DNA from: Monodelphis domestica
Taxonomy: Eukaryota > Chordata > Mammalia > Didelphimorphia > Didelphidae
Reading direction: 5' to 3'
DNA: 64,000 nucleotides
Assembly: GCF_027887165.1 (NCBI RefSeq)
Contig: NC_077227.1
Location: 548,671,065 to 548,735,064 of the forward strand
A program made the translations under genes and the position numbers. Position 1 is the first letter of the stretch, and every line of letters starts with the position of its first letter. Of the stretch, positions 43,490-55,199 are shown piece after piece. Below the pieces are notes generated by a model that was not told the DNA's origin, ran no database searches, and saw only the letters and a list, made by a program, of their open reading frames with translations.

Positions 43490-43915
43490 GTCCTTTGACT
43501 CTTTCTTCTTCCATCAGTTTTCTTTTCCTACTATCTTCTCCAGGAAGTCTCTTTTGACTACCTTAAACACAGACCTTTCTGACTTCAAGGCTGATCTTCA
43601 ATTTCCTACATTGCACTGCTTCTTCACCCAGGCTGCACTCAATGACCCTGGAGGTCCTTCAAGGTTCTATCCTGGTCTCCCTTCTTTTTTTTTCCTCTTA
43701 GGCAACTTTACTTCATGATCTCATCAGCTCTGATAGATTCAATTATCCTTTCTTCTGTGTAGATGATTGCCAGATTTATTTAATATAGTCCTAATTTCTC
43801 TTCTGACTGTCATTCGTGCATCTCCAACAGCCTTTTGGATATCTCAGGATGTCCCACAGACATCATAAACTCAACATGTCTAAAAGTGAACTCATTATGT
43901 TTCCCCCAAATCCTC
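43490..43915 (+). mobile_element. L2-type LINE ORF2 fragment, sense
   Basis: The sense reading matches the L2 reverse-transcriptase core around the active site: GGTTCTATCCTGGTCTCCC, then a degenerate box at TGTGTAGATGATTGCCAG (43,758-43,775, coding VDD), then the KLNMSKSE-like region. Stops are present. Confidence 0.65.
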
Positions 43916-43924
43916 TTCTTTGAG

Positions 43925-44105
43925 GAGAGAAGACATGTGAGGGAAAACTGTAAGGGCAGGTTGGAGCCAGACTGTGGGAGGCTCTAAATGTCAGACTGAG
44001 GAATTCATGTTTGATTCTAGAGACAGTAGGGAGCCAATGGAGGTTTTTGAGAGGGCTGGTGTCATGGTTTCACATGGGCTTTAGGAAGATGACTTTGATA
44101 TCCCT
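43925..44105 (-). mobile_element. L2 fragment, antisense
   Basis: GGCTCTAAATGTCAGACTGA, then AGGAAGATGACTTTGATATC is L2 ORF2 in antisense, directly beside the sense fragment. Confidence 0.65.
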
Positions 44106-44630
44106 TTGAAGGATGGATTTACCATCACTGAGCATGTTTTACCTTTTGCCCTGCCACAATAGTGTCTTTCGCAATTGAATGCTGATTTGCAGACTGGCTG
44201 CCATCATTACTCACTGGCAACTTCCTAAAATGCTCCATGTTTGATATGGACTGAGAATGGAACCTGGCCTCAGTTAATTCTGGATGGCCTGCTCTCTAGC
44301 TGGCTTGGATGTACACGGTGGCAGCAAGCAGAGGGCAGAGTCAGATTTCCCACCTCTGTTCTCGACCTGCTGCCCACTTTCTGAAAGGAAGCAGCAATGG
44401 GATTGACTGGCAACACCTTCAACATCTCAAGCTTTCTTGCCATGTGGCACTGTGTATCAAGCTTTGGATGGCTTTGAAAACCAAATATGCAATTTTTCTT
44501 TGGTTCTGCATTAAAAGCTTTAGTTTGAGTTCATGAATGGTGAGATTAAAAAAAAAACAACATGAAAAAAGGACTCTCTTAAAGGTTCATGTGGGTACTT
44601 GGTTGTATATTCTAAAGCCAATCAAGAGTC
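44106..44630. other. Single-copy-looking island
   Basis: No repeat recognised; balanced composition; no domain in the 75-codon frame at 44,309-44,536. Confidence 0.45.
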
Positions 44631-44704
44631 AGTAATGCTTTGCAAATAGTAAGTACTTAATAAATGTTTGTTAATTTGAATTGAATTAAGATGACAACAG
44701 TTTA

Positions 44705-44948
44705 GATGTAATAATAATCTCCATCATTTGGGTTCAATTCTTCATGACACCACTAGGGGTTTTCTTGGCAAAGATATTAGAATAGTTGGCTATTTACTTC
44801 TTTAGCTCATTTTATGGATGAGGAAACGGAGGTAAACAGGATTAAATGATTGACCAGAGTCATTGCTAGTGTCTGGGTCTGGATTTGAACTCAGATCTTC
44901 CCAACTTCAGGCTCAGGGCTTTATTTGATGTATCACCTAGATGCCCTG
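44705..44948 (-). mobile_element. Marsupial tRNA-derived SINE, antisense
   Basis: TTGGCAAAGATATTAGAATA, then GGATGAGGAAACGGAGG, then the complement of the head near TATCACCTAGATGCCC. Confidence 0.78.
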
Positions 44949-44956
44949 TTAATGGT

Positions 44957-45207
44957 AATAGTTAGCTTTATCTTGCATTTTAAGATATGCCAAGCACAGC
45001 ATATGTTATTTCAGTTGATCCTCATTACAACTCTATGAGGTAGGTACTAATATCTCTATTTTACAGATGAAGAAACAAGGCAGAGAGAGATTAGGTAATT
45101 TGTCTAGAAAGATGAGAGAAATTATGTCTTGTCATATAGCTCTTAAATGTCTGACACAGGATTTGAACTCGGGCTCCCAGACTCTTACCTAGTGCACTGC
45201 CTAATTA
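44957..45207 (-). mobile_element. MIR-type SINE, antisense
   Basis: TTTACAGATGAAGAAACAAG and CACAGGATTTGAACTCGGGC are conserved landmarks. Confidence 0.72.
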
Positions 45208-45249
45208 TTTTTTAGATGAATTTTGTTTTCTCTTTGTATAAGAGGGAAA

Positions 45250-45770
45250 GGTAAGAAGAAATGAAAATTTTGAATTTGACTAGCTTATTTCAGGAGAAGA
45301 GGAAAAGGAATCCCAGCTGACTTTGGGGGATGGTATGGAATTTTCTAGTCAGGCTCAAAAGGCAGTTGGGGGTAACCAAGAGCTGTTGTGAACATTGTAA
45401 ACTAAAGGAATCAGAGGGGCCAGATTTGAAATCAATGCAATTGGCTATACAAAAAGGAGAAAAACCACCTTATTCAGATGTTGTGACAAAAGGGAGATAT
45501 ACAGCATGGAGCCTGAATCCAGAGTTGCTAAAGCAAGAGACTGTGTATGGGGGAAATGAATGGACTATTGTTAAAAAAGTTGGCTATGAAGATACATATT
45601 TCTCAATTCTTTTACCTGAGCAGCAGAAGATCTTATCTCTCAACTAGTGGCATCTTTAGGATAAAGACTCCTTTTTCCCTTAGGGGAACCCAGAGCTTAT
45701 TTCTAATGAAGACTTCCTGGTTCAAACCCTCAAGATCTGTATAGGGAAAATAACTAGGAATTTCCTTATC
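45250..45770 (+). pseudogene. Possible decayed coding fragment, family unknown
   Basis: A 105-codon plus-strand frame (45,330-45,647) has a protein-like composition, with Trp and Cys residues and a stretch GGNEWTIVKKVGYEDTYFS. It begins without a clear start context, is preceded by a different open frame and ends at a stop in non-repetitive DNA. AATAAA is at about 45,807. It might be part of a dead retroviral gene. I recognise no domain. Confidence 0.25.
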
Positions 45771-46149
45771 CCCCTGTCCTTATTACCCTTCAACCCTTTA
45801 TACCGAAATAAATAGACAAATCTTGATTTTAATAGAAATTTCAATCAGACTCAATGTGTTAGGAGGGGAACTTCAAAAATATCATTTCAAGAAGGAGGCT
45901 GAGGGTCCATTTCCTCTTCTCCTGAGATAGGTTTGTCAAATTCAAAATTTTCATTTCTTTTAACCTTTTTCTCTTATACAGCTTTCAAAAAAGCCTTGTT
46001 GATCTTCTCATCAGCAAACAGGTTGGGCAATAGCAGTAAAGATTTTAAGAATGTTTTTATAGTCATCATTATCTCTGACTTTGTTGCTTTAAGTTTAAAG
46101 AAAGTGAATTTTTTAATAAATTTCTAGGAATACCCACTGTGCTCCATAC
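45771..46149. other. Unassigned sequence
   Basis: AT-rich, no feature seen. Confidence 0.35.
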
Positions 46150-46795
46150 TCCAGCTTGAAACCTGTCCCTCCTTGTAACAAAGAAATGCAACTAAGCACA
46201 ATACAGTGATTCCTCTATCATATAAAACTTTCTACCCTCATACTCTCCGATTTCTCTGCAGGTAGTTGTGGCTTGATAAATGCCCAACTGATGGACTGAT
46301 TAATGCTCCAACATCTCTACTTCCTTTTAAAGTTGTGTTTTCATTTATGTTGTTGTATTCATTGTAGACATTGTTCCTTTGGTTCTGGTTAATTTATTCC
46401 TTATCAGCTCATATAAATCTTTCCATATTTCTCTGTATTTCTCAAACACCTAATTTCTTACTTAAAATGAGATTCCGTTTCATTCATGTGCCAGACTTCA
46501 GTCATTTGCCAGTTGATGGACATCCATTTTATTTCTAGTTTCTTATGTTTTCCGGCATGTTTCTATAAATATTTTGGCTTATATTAAGCCTTTGTTTTAT
46601 ATTTGATTTCCTTGGGGTATAAGCCCAATTGAGCTTGCTGGGTCAAAGGATTGGGATAGTTTAGTTACTTTTTTGGGGGCATAATTCCAAATTGGAGCCT
46701 AGAAGAATTGAACTAATTCTCAGTTCTACCAGTGGCATATTAGTGTCCCATCTGTTGCTCTTTAACAAAGGAGGTTGTTCAAAAGACCAATTAAA
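46150..46795 (-). mobile_element. L1 3' portion, antisense, old
   Basis: The landmarks GCCAGTTGATGGACATCC, GCTGGGTCAAAGGATTGGG and TAATTCCAAATTGGAGCC are complements of ORF2 C-terminal sequence. Confidence 0.7.
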
Positions 46796-46814
46796 AATGT
46801 CTGTGCACTTAAAA

Positions 46815-47135
46815 TTCAATTCAATAAACATTTATTAAGTGCCTGTTATGTGCCAGACACTGTGCTAAGTATTGGGGATACAAAAATAGAGAAAAGACAG
46901 TTTCTTCCCTCAGGGAGTTGATAATCTAATGAAGGAGACAACATTTAAACAAATATATAAACAGCAGGCCATATGCAGAATAAATAAGAAATAATTGATG
47001 AAGGAAAGGCACTGGGATTAAAAGGGCTGGGGAAGGTTTCCTATAGGAGATGGGAAGCCAAAGAGGTCCTTAGTCAGAGTGGAGGAGAAAGAGCCTTCTA
47101 GGCATAGGGTATAGCCAAAGAGAATTCTTAGAGGC
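46815..47135 (-). mobile_element. L2 3' end, antisense
   Basis: TCAATAAACATTTATTAAGT, then GTGCCAGACACTGTGCTAAG, then GGAAGGTTTCCTATAGGAG. Confidence 0.82.
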
Positions 47136-47417
47136 AAGAGATGGGATATCTTATCCATGGACTAGCCAAATACAAAGAAAATTCATTCCATTTCCATAAA
47201 TGATTGCCAGTTTGCCAGGTCTGAGTGGTTCATCCTATGATTCCCATTACCGTATGCTTATTTCTCCATCTTTGGATAAACTATGACACCTGTGGGAATA
47301 AAGGCATGTCCTGGCTTTTGTAGAACTGCAGCTGTCAATGAATAACATTTTTAGAAGCTCCATTTTTGGAAGAATCTAATAGGAAGCTTCGCTAGGTCCT
47401 CCAGTAGAAAATGATGC
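47136..47417. other. Unassigned sequence
   Basis: No feature seen. Confidence 0.4.
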
Positions 47418-47640
47418 CAATAATTCACATTTTTAAGGCTTTAGTAATCCTAGAGTGAATTACATACAATAACCCTTTGAAATAAGTACTGTAAGAATTA
47501 TCCCCATTTTATAGATGGAGAAACCAAGTCTCTAGGAGGTTGTGGATTTTTTTTCTTCACAGCTAGTAAATGTAAGCGCTAGGAAATGAACTTAGGTCTT
47601 CTGACTCCAAACAGTGCACAGATTTTTTTAAAGCTCTTCT
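47418..47640 (-). mobile_element. MIR-type SINE, antisense
   Basis: CCCCATTTTATAGATGGAG, then TTCACAGCTAGTAAATGTAA. Confidence 0.7.
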
Positions 47641-47729
47641 ATCTCAGAAATGATGACATTTTTTAATCTTTTAAAATTTCCCTTTCATATTGTTCCTAGC
47701 ATTATTGTTACTTGCTATGCTTCTGATCT

Positions 47730-47850
47730 TACCTCCTTGACCACAAACTCTCTGAGCTCAGGAACTGTTTCCTAAGCATCTTTGTATCACCCCCAGCAGA
47801 CAGCATCTAGTCTTTTACATTTCATGTTTGCAACAAATACTTAAGGATCT
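47730..47850 (+). mobile_element. L2-group LINE 3' end
   Basis: CTCTGAGCTCAGGAACTGTT, then CTTTGTATCACCCCCAGC. Confidence 0.6.
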
Positions 47851-48242
47851 GACTTGAATGTTAAAAATGGTAAAAATTATTCAATAGTTTTGAGCCTTTG
47901 ATATTCCCCTCCAGTTGAGCTCTTGGCTGAGATTCATTCTGGGGATTAAGGAGGGTTCCTTTTGTAGGCAGTTTTTGACAGGAGCTCATTGGAACTAGGA
48001 AAAAAAAAAAGATCTGATGGTAAGTTGCCACCAACGGTTCAGAAGAGTACAAGTTGGTGTGAAAAAGGTTTCCATCTCTTGTGGATCAATCTCATTGATT
48101 GATCTCCAGTTTAAAGAAGGACACATCAGAACTCCTATTGGGCCAGTGAAAGGGGCTTCAACTGAACTAAGAGTTATGATGCCTTCTCTTAAGGATATTA
48201 TGGAGAGACAAGAGGAGGGCAGAGGAAAAAGACATAGCATCT
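47851..48242. other. Unassigned sequence
   Basis: No gene seen; an A-run is at 48,000-48,011. Confidence 0.4.
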
Positions 48243-48705
48243 ACAAAAGTGAGAGGCAGCCTAGCAAAGTGGATGAAGTGCTGGACTTGGAATTAAGAAG
48301 ACTTGAGGTTGAATTCTGCTTCCCACTCTAAGTTGCTTTGTGACCATGCTTTTGTTGTTTGGTCCTTTCCAACTCTTGGTGATCCCATTTGGGGTCTTCT
48401 TGATGGCAAAGATACTGGAGTGAGTGGTTTGCCATTTCCTTCTCCAGTTCATTTTACAGATAAAGAAACTAAGGCCAATGAGGTTAAATGACTTGCCTAG
48501 GGTCTCACAGCTAGTAAGTGTCTGAGGTCCGATTTCAACTCGGGAAGATGACTTTTCTGGACTTTCTGCCCTGTACTCTATCCATGATGCCACTTAGTTA
48601 CCCCTTGTGACCACGAGGAAGTTGTTTAATTCTAAGTCTTAATTTCTTCATTTGAATAGTGGGGAAAATAAGATCTATTGTACCAATCCTGTAACAATTA
48701 AAATT
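48243..48705 (+). mobile_element. MIR-type SINE split by a tRNA-derived SINE
   Basis: The left part (48,243-48,337) has the head and B-box; the right part (48,605-48,700) has the TTGTGACCACGAGGAAG core. The inserted SINE lies between. Confidence 0.72.
48338..48615 (-). mobile_element. Marsupial tRNA-derived SINE with 11-bp duplication, antisense
   Basis: The body is 48,349-48,604, from the tail complement GCTTTTGTTGTTTGG to the head complement GCCACTTAGTTACCCC. The flanks TTGTGACCATG and TTGTGACCACG are the duplication. Confidence 0.88.
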
Positions 48706-49015
48706 CGTTTCTCTGCTAAAAGTATTATCTTTTTATGAGGTTTATTAAAGATTAAGAAATAAAGAAAATACAAAATAAGAAAGCACGTGCCTAGGAGGGC
48801 TGAAAAGCCCATTCACAGCCACTTATTCTACATCTTGAGAGACACGTGTGCTTAGAAGTGGAAGCAGGGAGAGAGGACCGAAGTAAGTGGAGAGTCAGTT
48901 TAAATACAAATTGTGTTCTTGCACTCAGGTGAAGACTCAGGGTGATATTATAGGGAATTCTGGGAACTACCATGGACTTCTGGGGTTCAAATCTTCATTT
49001 TACAATCCCAGGATT
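48690..49015 (-). mobile_element. Possible LTR fragment, antisense
   Basis: The plus strand TGAGGTTTATTAAAGATTAA and following purine-rich sequence resemble the antisense R/U5 of a marsupial retroviral LTR, with AATAAA on the minus strand. Borders and family are uncertain. Confidence 0.35.
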
Positions 49016-49439
49016 GTTGAGAGACTCAAATGAGCTCAGAGGATCATAGATCTTTTAATGGAACCTTAGAAGTCATCTAGTCCAATCCTATCATTTTGCA
49101 AATGATAAAAATGAAGTGACTTCACAGAGTTTCAGTTTTTAAAGGGTCCTATGCAATCATTTGGTCCAGTCTATATGAGAAAAGGAACCCTAGGCAAATG
49201 ACCATCTGAACGCTACTTGTAGACCTCCAGAATAGAATAACTTGCTACATCTTGAAGCAACCAATTCCACATTTTGATAGCTTTAATTGTTAGGAACTAT
49301 TTCCACCCTACCATCAAGCTTACAGTTGTTTCCTTGCAGCTTCCACAGATTAGTTCTTGTGTAATCCTCTGGAATCGATCAGAACAAATTTAATTTCTTT
49401 TCTACTTGCCAGAACTTAGATAAAAATTGCAAACTTTTC

Positions 49440-49660
49440 TTTTAATATTTACAAAGTGCTACGAATGTATTTCATTTACTACTCATGACAATCCAAAAGT
49501 AGGTACTATTTCCCTTCATTTTATAGATAAGGAAACTGAATCTGAAAGAATTTAGGAGATTTTCTTAGAGTCATAAGTACTGAAGGCAAGATTTGGATCC
49601 AGAATTTTTCTGACTCCAAGTTCAATTCTACTACACTATGTTGCATGTAGCCCATCAGTT
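49440..49660 (-). mobile_element. MIR-type SINE in CR1, antisense
   Basis: ACAAAGTGCTACGAATGTAT, then TTTTATAGATAAGGAAACTG. Confidence 0.7.
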
Positions 49661-50040
49661 TTTCTCAAGCTAATTAACTAACTGGGTTCCTCCAAACATG
49701 GGCTCAAGGTTCTTCATCAACATTTTTTTCCTTTTCTGAATGTTCTCCATCTTATATATAACCTTCATAAATTGTGGCACTCAGAATCAAACACAATAAT
49801 CCAGTTTTGTTCTGACCAGAACAGAGCATAGAAGGATTATCATTTTATTCCTGTATGACCCTCCTAATGGCACCTAAGACTGTAATAGTTTTGATTTGGT
49901 CTTTGGTTTTTTACTACTATATCATACTACTGGCTCATTGTGACCTTGAATACACTATATCATTTTTAGATAAAGTGTTATCTAACCATACCTCTCCATT
50001 TTGTACTTTTGAAGTTGATTTCTTTAAGATCTACAACCTG

Positions 50041-50277
50041 GTCAGCTAGGTGGCACAATGGATAGAGCACTGGTTATGAAATCAAGAAGATCTGAGTTCA
50101 AATCCAGCCTCAGACACTATCTGTGTGACCCTGGGCAAGTCACTTAACCCTGTTTATCTTAGTTTCTTCATTTGTAAAATGAGCTGGAGAAGGAAATGAC
50201 AAACCATTCCAGTATCCTTGCCAAGATAACTCCAAATGGGATTAGGAACAGACAGGACCAAGCAACTACAAATAAAA
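50041..50277 (+). mobile_element. Marsupial tRNA-derived SINE in CR1
   Basis: Complete copy from CAGCTAGGTGGCACAATGG to CAAGCAACTACAAATAAAA. Confidence 0.87.
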
Positions 50278-51455
50278 TTTTAACATTTTTCTGCATTGAA
50301 TTTTATCATATTAGATTTAGCCCGTTAAGATCTTTTTGTATATTCTTTTTGTAATTCAGTGAGTTGACCATTTCTTTCAGCTTTATATCATTCAAAAAAC
50401 CTGAAAAACATTCCATCTATACTTTTATCCAAATCATCATAAATCATCATTTAAAACATTAAGGAGCACAGGGCCAGACATAGATCCTTGGGGGCACTTT
50501 GATACCTCTGGTCAAATTGGTATCACATCATTAATGACTAATCTCTAAGTCTGACTATTCATTCAACAGATTATGAATCCATCCAATTGACATTTCATTT
50601 AGTTCACATCTCTCTACTTTTTTTTCCATTAGGAAAATACTAATTTCCACTTAGCAAATATTTTGCCAAGATCTAGGTAAACTACATCTACCAGTGTGTC
50701 TCATATGTATCAATTTAGTAATCCTGGAAAAAGGAAATTTGATTATTCTGTCATGGTTTGTTCTTGAGGAACGTCATTGCTTCCTTTTCTATAATTTCAC
50801 TACCTTTTAAATGATAATTTCTAGAATTTTGCCAAAAAATATCAAGGTCAAACTCAATAGTTTATAATTTGTAGACTATTTCTTTTCCTTTTCCTCAAAA
50901 TGGCAACATTTGTTCTTCTCCAGGTGTTCAGTACCTTTTCTGATAGATTTGATTTTTGAAATATTTCTGAATTCTACCTCTCTAGACACTTGTTTTATAG
51001 CAACATCTCATGTCCTTACATTCCTCTTTTTGCTTTTGGTTTTAATCTGGTTATTTCCCTACTTCCATATATCTCTTAAAAATCCAAGTTGGTCACTGAA
51101 TTCTCTGTGCATCCATATCAGTTTCTTTGAACACCTCCTACTTTTTCTTCCTCATCAGAATTCTCATTGTGTCTTTTGAATTTAATTTTTTAATTCACAA
51201 ATAGAGTTTCCTCTCTTTTCTGGGCTGAATTCCTTTGGTGAATTTTAGATAATATAACTCAGATTATCCTTTCTTTGTACTTTTTGAAATATACTTTTTC
51301 CTAAATCTAGGATGAATGTAGTCAGGTAATATAGGTCCACCTTATCTCTCCTTCATCATCAAACTTTAGGAAGGAGTCAATCAATTAGCAAACTTTTATT
51401 AAGTTCATACTATCTGTCATATACTGTGCTAGGAACAGGGGATGCAAATACAAAG

Positions 51456-51909
51456 AATAATACCTGTTATCTTATTTATTTATTATTTTAATAAATTTCC
51501 ACATACATTTTCTGAAGTTATATAATCATAGTTGTCTCTGTCCCTTCCCTGCCCCCTTCCCTCCCCCCCAAGCTGGCAAGCAATTCAGTGTCTGTTATAC
51601 ATGTATTATCACACAACCTATTTTCTTTTTTTTTTTTAATTACCCTTCCCTCTCCTCTCCACACCATGGAAGGCATCATCCAACAAACAGTTACTTATAG
51701 GTGGATTATGTCTTTCATGTTTCCATTTCTCAGTTCATCCTCTGGAGGTGAACGCTCACAAGTGATTCTTCAGATATTAAATCTGTGGTTGTATATAATG
51801 TTCTTTTGTTTCTACTCATTTCACTCTTCATTATCTCATGTAGTCCTTTCCAAGATTAAAAAAGATCAATCTGCTCATCATTTCTTATGGCACAATAATA
51901 CCTATTTTC
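51456..51909 (-). mobile_element. L1 3' end with 16-bp duplication, antisense
   Basis: The body 51,472-51,893 is an antisense L1 3'UTR plus ORF2 tail (CATGTATTATCACACAACC, then CATTTCTTATGGCAC). It is flanked by AATAATACCTGTTATC (51,456-51,471) and AATAATACCTATTTTC (51,894-51,909), which differ at two bases. The L2 reading continues across it. Confidence 0.82.
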
Positions 51910-52054
51910 AAAGGGCTTACATTTTTAAAACATTTATTGTTTTTTTTCCAGATTACATTTTGATACAATTTTAAATATTTATTTTGTGATTTTTTTTTGC
52001 AATCTATGTTTTCTCCCTCCCTCCTAGACTCCCCCCCCCCCAAAGGGCTTACAT
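51910..52054 (-). mobile_element. Very short L1 3' end with perfect 14-bp duplication, antisense
   Basis: The 117-bp body 51,924-52,040 is T/C-rich antisense L1 3'UTR. The flanks AAAGGGCTTACATT at 51,910-51,923 and 52,041-52,054 are identical. It landed one base away from the duplication of the neighbouring L1 end. Confidence 0.82.
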
Positions 52055-54290
52055 TCTAATGGTTGAGCAACAAGTACATATATGAGAATAAAGAATAAGA
52101 GAATAAATACAATGTACCTAAATACAAGCTAGTTTGTATTTAAATACAAAATGGCTTAATTTAGAAGGGAGGGCCCTAGCAGTTGGAATTTTATGAAAGG
52201 CTTTATGCTGAAGGTGGCTTTTGAGCTACATCTGAAAGAAAGAGAGACATTTTATAAGGCAGAAGGGACAAGAGAGTGTATTTTAGGCAGGGGAGATGGC
52301 AGATGCAAAGACATGGAGACAGGAGATGGAGTGTTGTGTGTGAGTAAAATAGAGGTCATTTTGGCCAGATCACAGAGTGCAGGAGGTGGGGAAATGCCTA
52401 ATGAGGCTAGAAAGATAGGTTGGGGCCAGATTGTGAAGGGCTTTAAAAGCTAAACAGAGGAGTGTATATTTTATCCTAGAGACATTAGGAAGCTAATGGA
52501 GTTTATTGAGTAGGGGAGTCATGTGGTCAGATCTGCACTTAAGGAAAATCATTTTGGCAGCTGTGTGGAGGCTGGACTGGAGTGGGGAAAGTCTTGAGGC
52601 ATGAAGGCCAATTAGGCAGCTGTTGCAATAATATAAGCAAGAGGTAACAAGTGCCTGAATTAAAGTGGTGACTCTGGGAGAAGAGAAAAAGAAGGGTCAG
52701 AATCCAGAGATGGTATGGCGATAGAAACAGCAGAATTTGGCAATGTCGCAAATGTGGAGTAAGGGGAAAGGAGGAAGCTAGGATGATGGCATGAGGATAC
52801 AAACCAAGGAGAGGGGAACAGTGGTGGTATTTTGATCAGAGGAAGGGAAGTTTGGAAGAGTACCAGGTTTGTGGGTAAAGACCCTGATTTCTGCTTTAGA
52901 TCTTGTGAGGCTGAACTATCTGGCATTTTCATACTGAAGTGTTCATAATGTAATCCAGGATGTGGAAACTCAGGGAAGACCATGGGGCTGGATATACAGA
53001 CCTGTGAATCTCCTGCATGAAGAAGCAGAAGCAAATGATTATGTGTCAGAGCTGATTAGAGAGAGTGGAGGAGGAGGGTTTAGAACAAAGCCTCGCAGAA
53101 CACCTACAGTTGGGACCATGATAGTTGGATTATGAGCCAGCAAAGAAGACAGAAGTTAGACAGCTAGGAGAACTAAGGGGCAGTAGCATGTGTGTCTCTG
53201 TGCGTATTTGTGGGGGAGTCTCAACAGTGTCAAATATAGCAGACAGGTTGAGGAGGACTGAAAAAAGTACTATGGAGACATGGAAACATGAGGGTTGTTG
53301 GTAACTTTGGAGAGAGCATTTTAAATTGAGTGATAGATAGTCAGAAGCCAGATTGCAAATGGATGAGTGAGAGGAGAAGAAATAGAGATGATGAATATAG
53401 AAAACTTTTTTTCCAGGACTTTGGCTGAGGAAAAGGAGAAGAGATATTGGATATAGTGTGAGGGGATGAGGTCTAGATCACATTTTTAAAAGAGTGGGGC
53501 AAAGTTGGGCAATTCTGAAGGCAATACAGAAGGGAGCAAGAGATAGGGAGAGGTTCAGATTAGAGAGAGAGGAGAATGGTTGATGTAATCTGCCGGAGAA
53601 GTTGGGAGTATGTGGGAACATGGCTATGTGGAGAAAAGAAGCTGACCTTGGCAAGGTCAAAGACTATTTTGTGGTTAGAGACTAGGGGAAAGTGGGAGAG
53701 AGTTTGGGCTTGAGACAAGGAACTCTGAGATGAAAAGGAAGGAGCTCACAATATTTGACCTTCATTTTCTCAGTAAAGTAGGAGATAATATCCTCAGCTT
53801 AGAGAGAAGATAGAAGGGGAACTGTGGGAGACTTGAGAAAGGGAAAAAAAGGTTTTGAATAGCTTTTGTAGGGAACTAAAATCACTTAAAAAAGGAATAA
53901 AATTATTTCCTTATTACAGGGAGGGCCCAGTTGAAGCAAGATGATATGAATTTGCATGTTCACGGTTAATATGATCGTGGGACTTCCTCCAAAGGTGTTG
54001 ACCAGCAGGTGAGCAAGGAGATGGTAAGAATAAGTCAGGGCTGAAGTTTGTTGAGGGAAAACAAAGCGACAAGAAATTCAAGTAGATGATAGCATGGAAT
54101 TGAACTAAATATAGGGCCCATAGCCAATAGCAAGGGAGAACAATGATTCCAGACTAGGGGTAATGATCTGAGAAAGCACCTAGGGGTAGAAGGATTGGAA
54201 GTTGTGGGGGCACAGGGAGAGATAGAATGATAAGAAGTTACAGTTAGGTAGGGATTCTTTTTAAATTAAAGAAGTGAGATCTGGGTAGCT

Positions 54291-55199
54291 TTTAGCCTAT
54301 TGCTTCCCTGGTATATCTATGGAAGGAACAGAAAAAGGTCACTTCCTCCCATAGTTCTCATTTCTACCTCAGTAGTCAGTTCTTTCATGTTGGTAAAAAT
54401 CATATCCAGAAGAGAATTTTCCTTGTTGTTCTGCTGTTTTTTGAAAGATGAAATTTTTATTGTCATTAAAGAAAGGCAACAAGTTATTAATTTAACAGAT
54501 GGAGAGAGACAGATGGAGAGAAATACACATGCACAGAGGCACACAGAAAAACAGACAAGGGACACAGAGAGAGGGAGAGAGAGACAGACAGACAGACTTT
54601 CTTCCAGCAGATGTCCAAATAATTGAGTTCTTTTACCCTGCCCCTCCCTTCCATCAATACTATATCCTAGATTTATACTTTATTATCTGTTTCTCAACTT
54701 CTCAGCTATTTCTGTTTTCTGCCTAAGTGGTCTGTAGTATATTTTTATGATAAAATTCCTGCTTCATAGGACTTGATTCAAATTCTCTTCCTTATTTGGT
54801 ACCTGAATTTTTTTCACATGAATATACTTTCTTATTGTAAGAGGCCAGTGGAAAAGCCAGGCAGAACCCATGTCCTCTGATTCTAAATATCACTCTTTCT
54901 ATTGCACCATTCTGATCCATTTAGGATGCATCAAAAGTCTTTGAAAGTTTTAGAGTTCTCAAAATACCAGTTATTAATAGTGGTATAACAATCTGGACAA
55001 AGTAATCTAGTTTCTACTTCTGATAGTACTGAAGATACATTTGGAATGACTTTCCATGAATAGCAGTGAGAAAGATATCCCAAAGATGCTACCTTTTTGA
55101 CAACATTACATGCATAAAATTTATGATTCTTATTTGGGTTCTTTAAAACAGAAGAGCAGGGGTTAAATCATGTATAATACACACATATAAAAATGTACA
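54291..55199. other. Unassigned sequence with GA/GACA simple tract
   Basis: A GAGA/GACA low-complexity tract lies at 54,494-54,598, which makes the overlapping Arg/Thr-rich frames artefacts. The rest shows nothing recognisable. Confidence 0.45.

Larger units (their letters stand above)
49040..51360 (-). mobile_element. CR1-type LINE (L3/CR1 group), antisense, with two SINE insertions
   Basis: The plus strand follows the antisense of a CR1 ORF2 in order over 2.3 kb. Landmarks are ATCTAGTCCAATCCTATC (3'UTR), CTGACCAGAACAGAGCATAG, GGAGCACAGGGCCAGACATA, GATCCTTGGGGGCACTTTG, TAAACTACATCTACCAGTG and GGCAACATTTGTTCTTCTCC. Interruptions are an antisense MIR at 49,440-49,660 and a SINE at 50,041-50,277. 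CR1 elements are extinct in mammals, so this copy is old. Confidence 0.82.
51370..54290 (-). mobile_element. Long L2 LINE, antisense, with two nested L1 ends
   Basis: It begins with the 3' end (TCAATCAATTAGCAAACTTT), is cut twice by L1 ends and then runs unbroken from 52,041 to about 54,290 through the antisense ORF2 (TTGAGTAGGGGAGTCATGTG, GGCAGCTGTGTGGAGGCTGG, then CAGGGAGGGCCCAGTTGAAG). This is among the most complete L2 copies here. The open frames in it are shadows. Confidence 0.85.

Noticed and set aside
52193-53034. Several frames of 80-120 codons
   Set aside because: The plus-strand frames are antisense to an L2. The minus-strand ones are decayed L2 ORF2 itself and do not amount to a gene.
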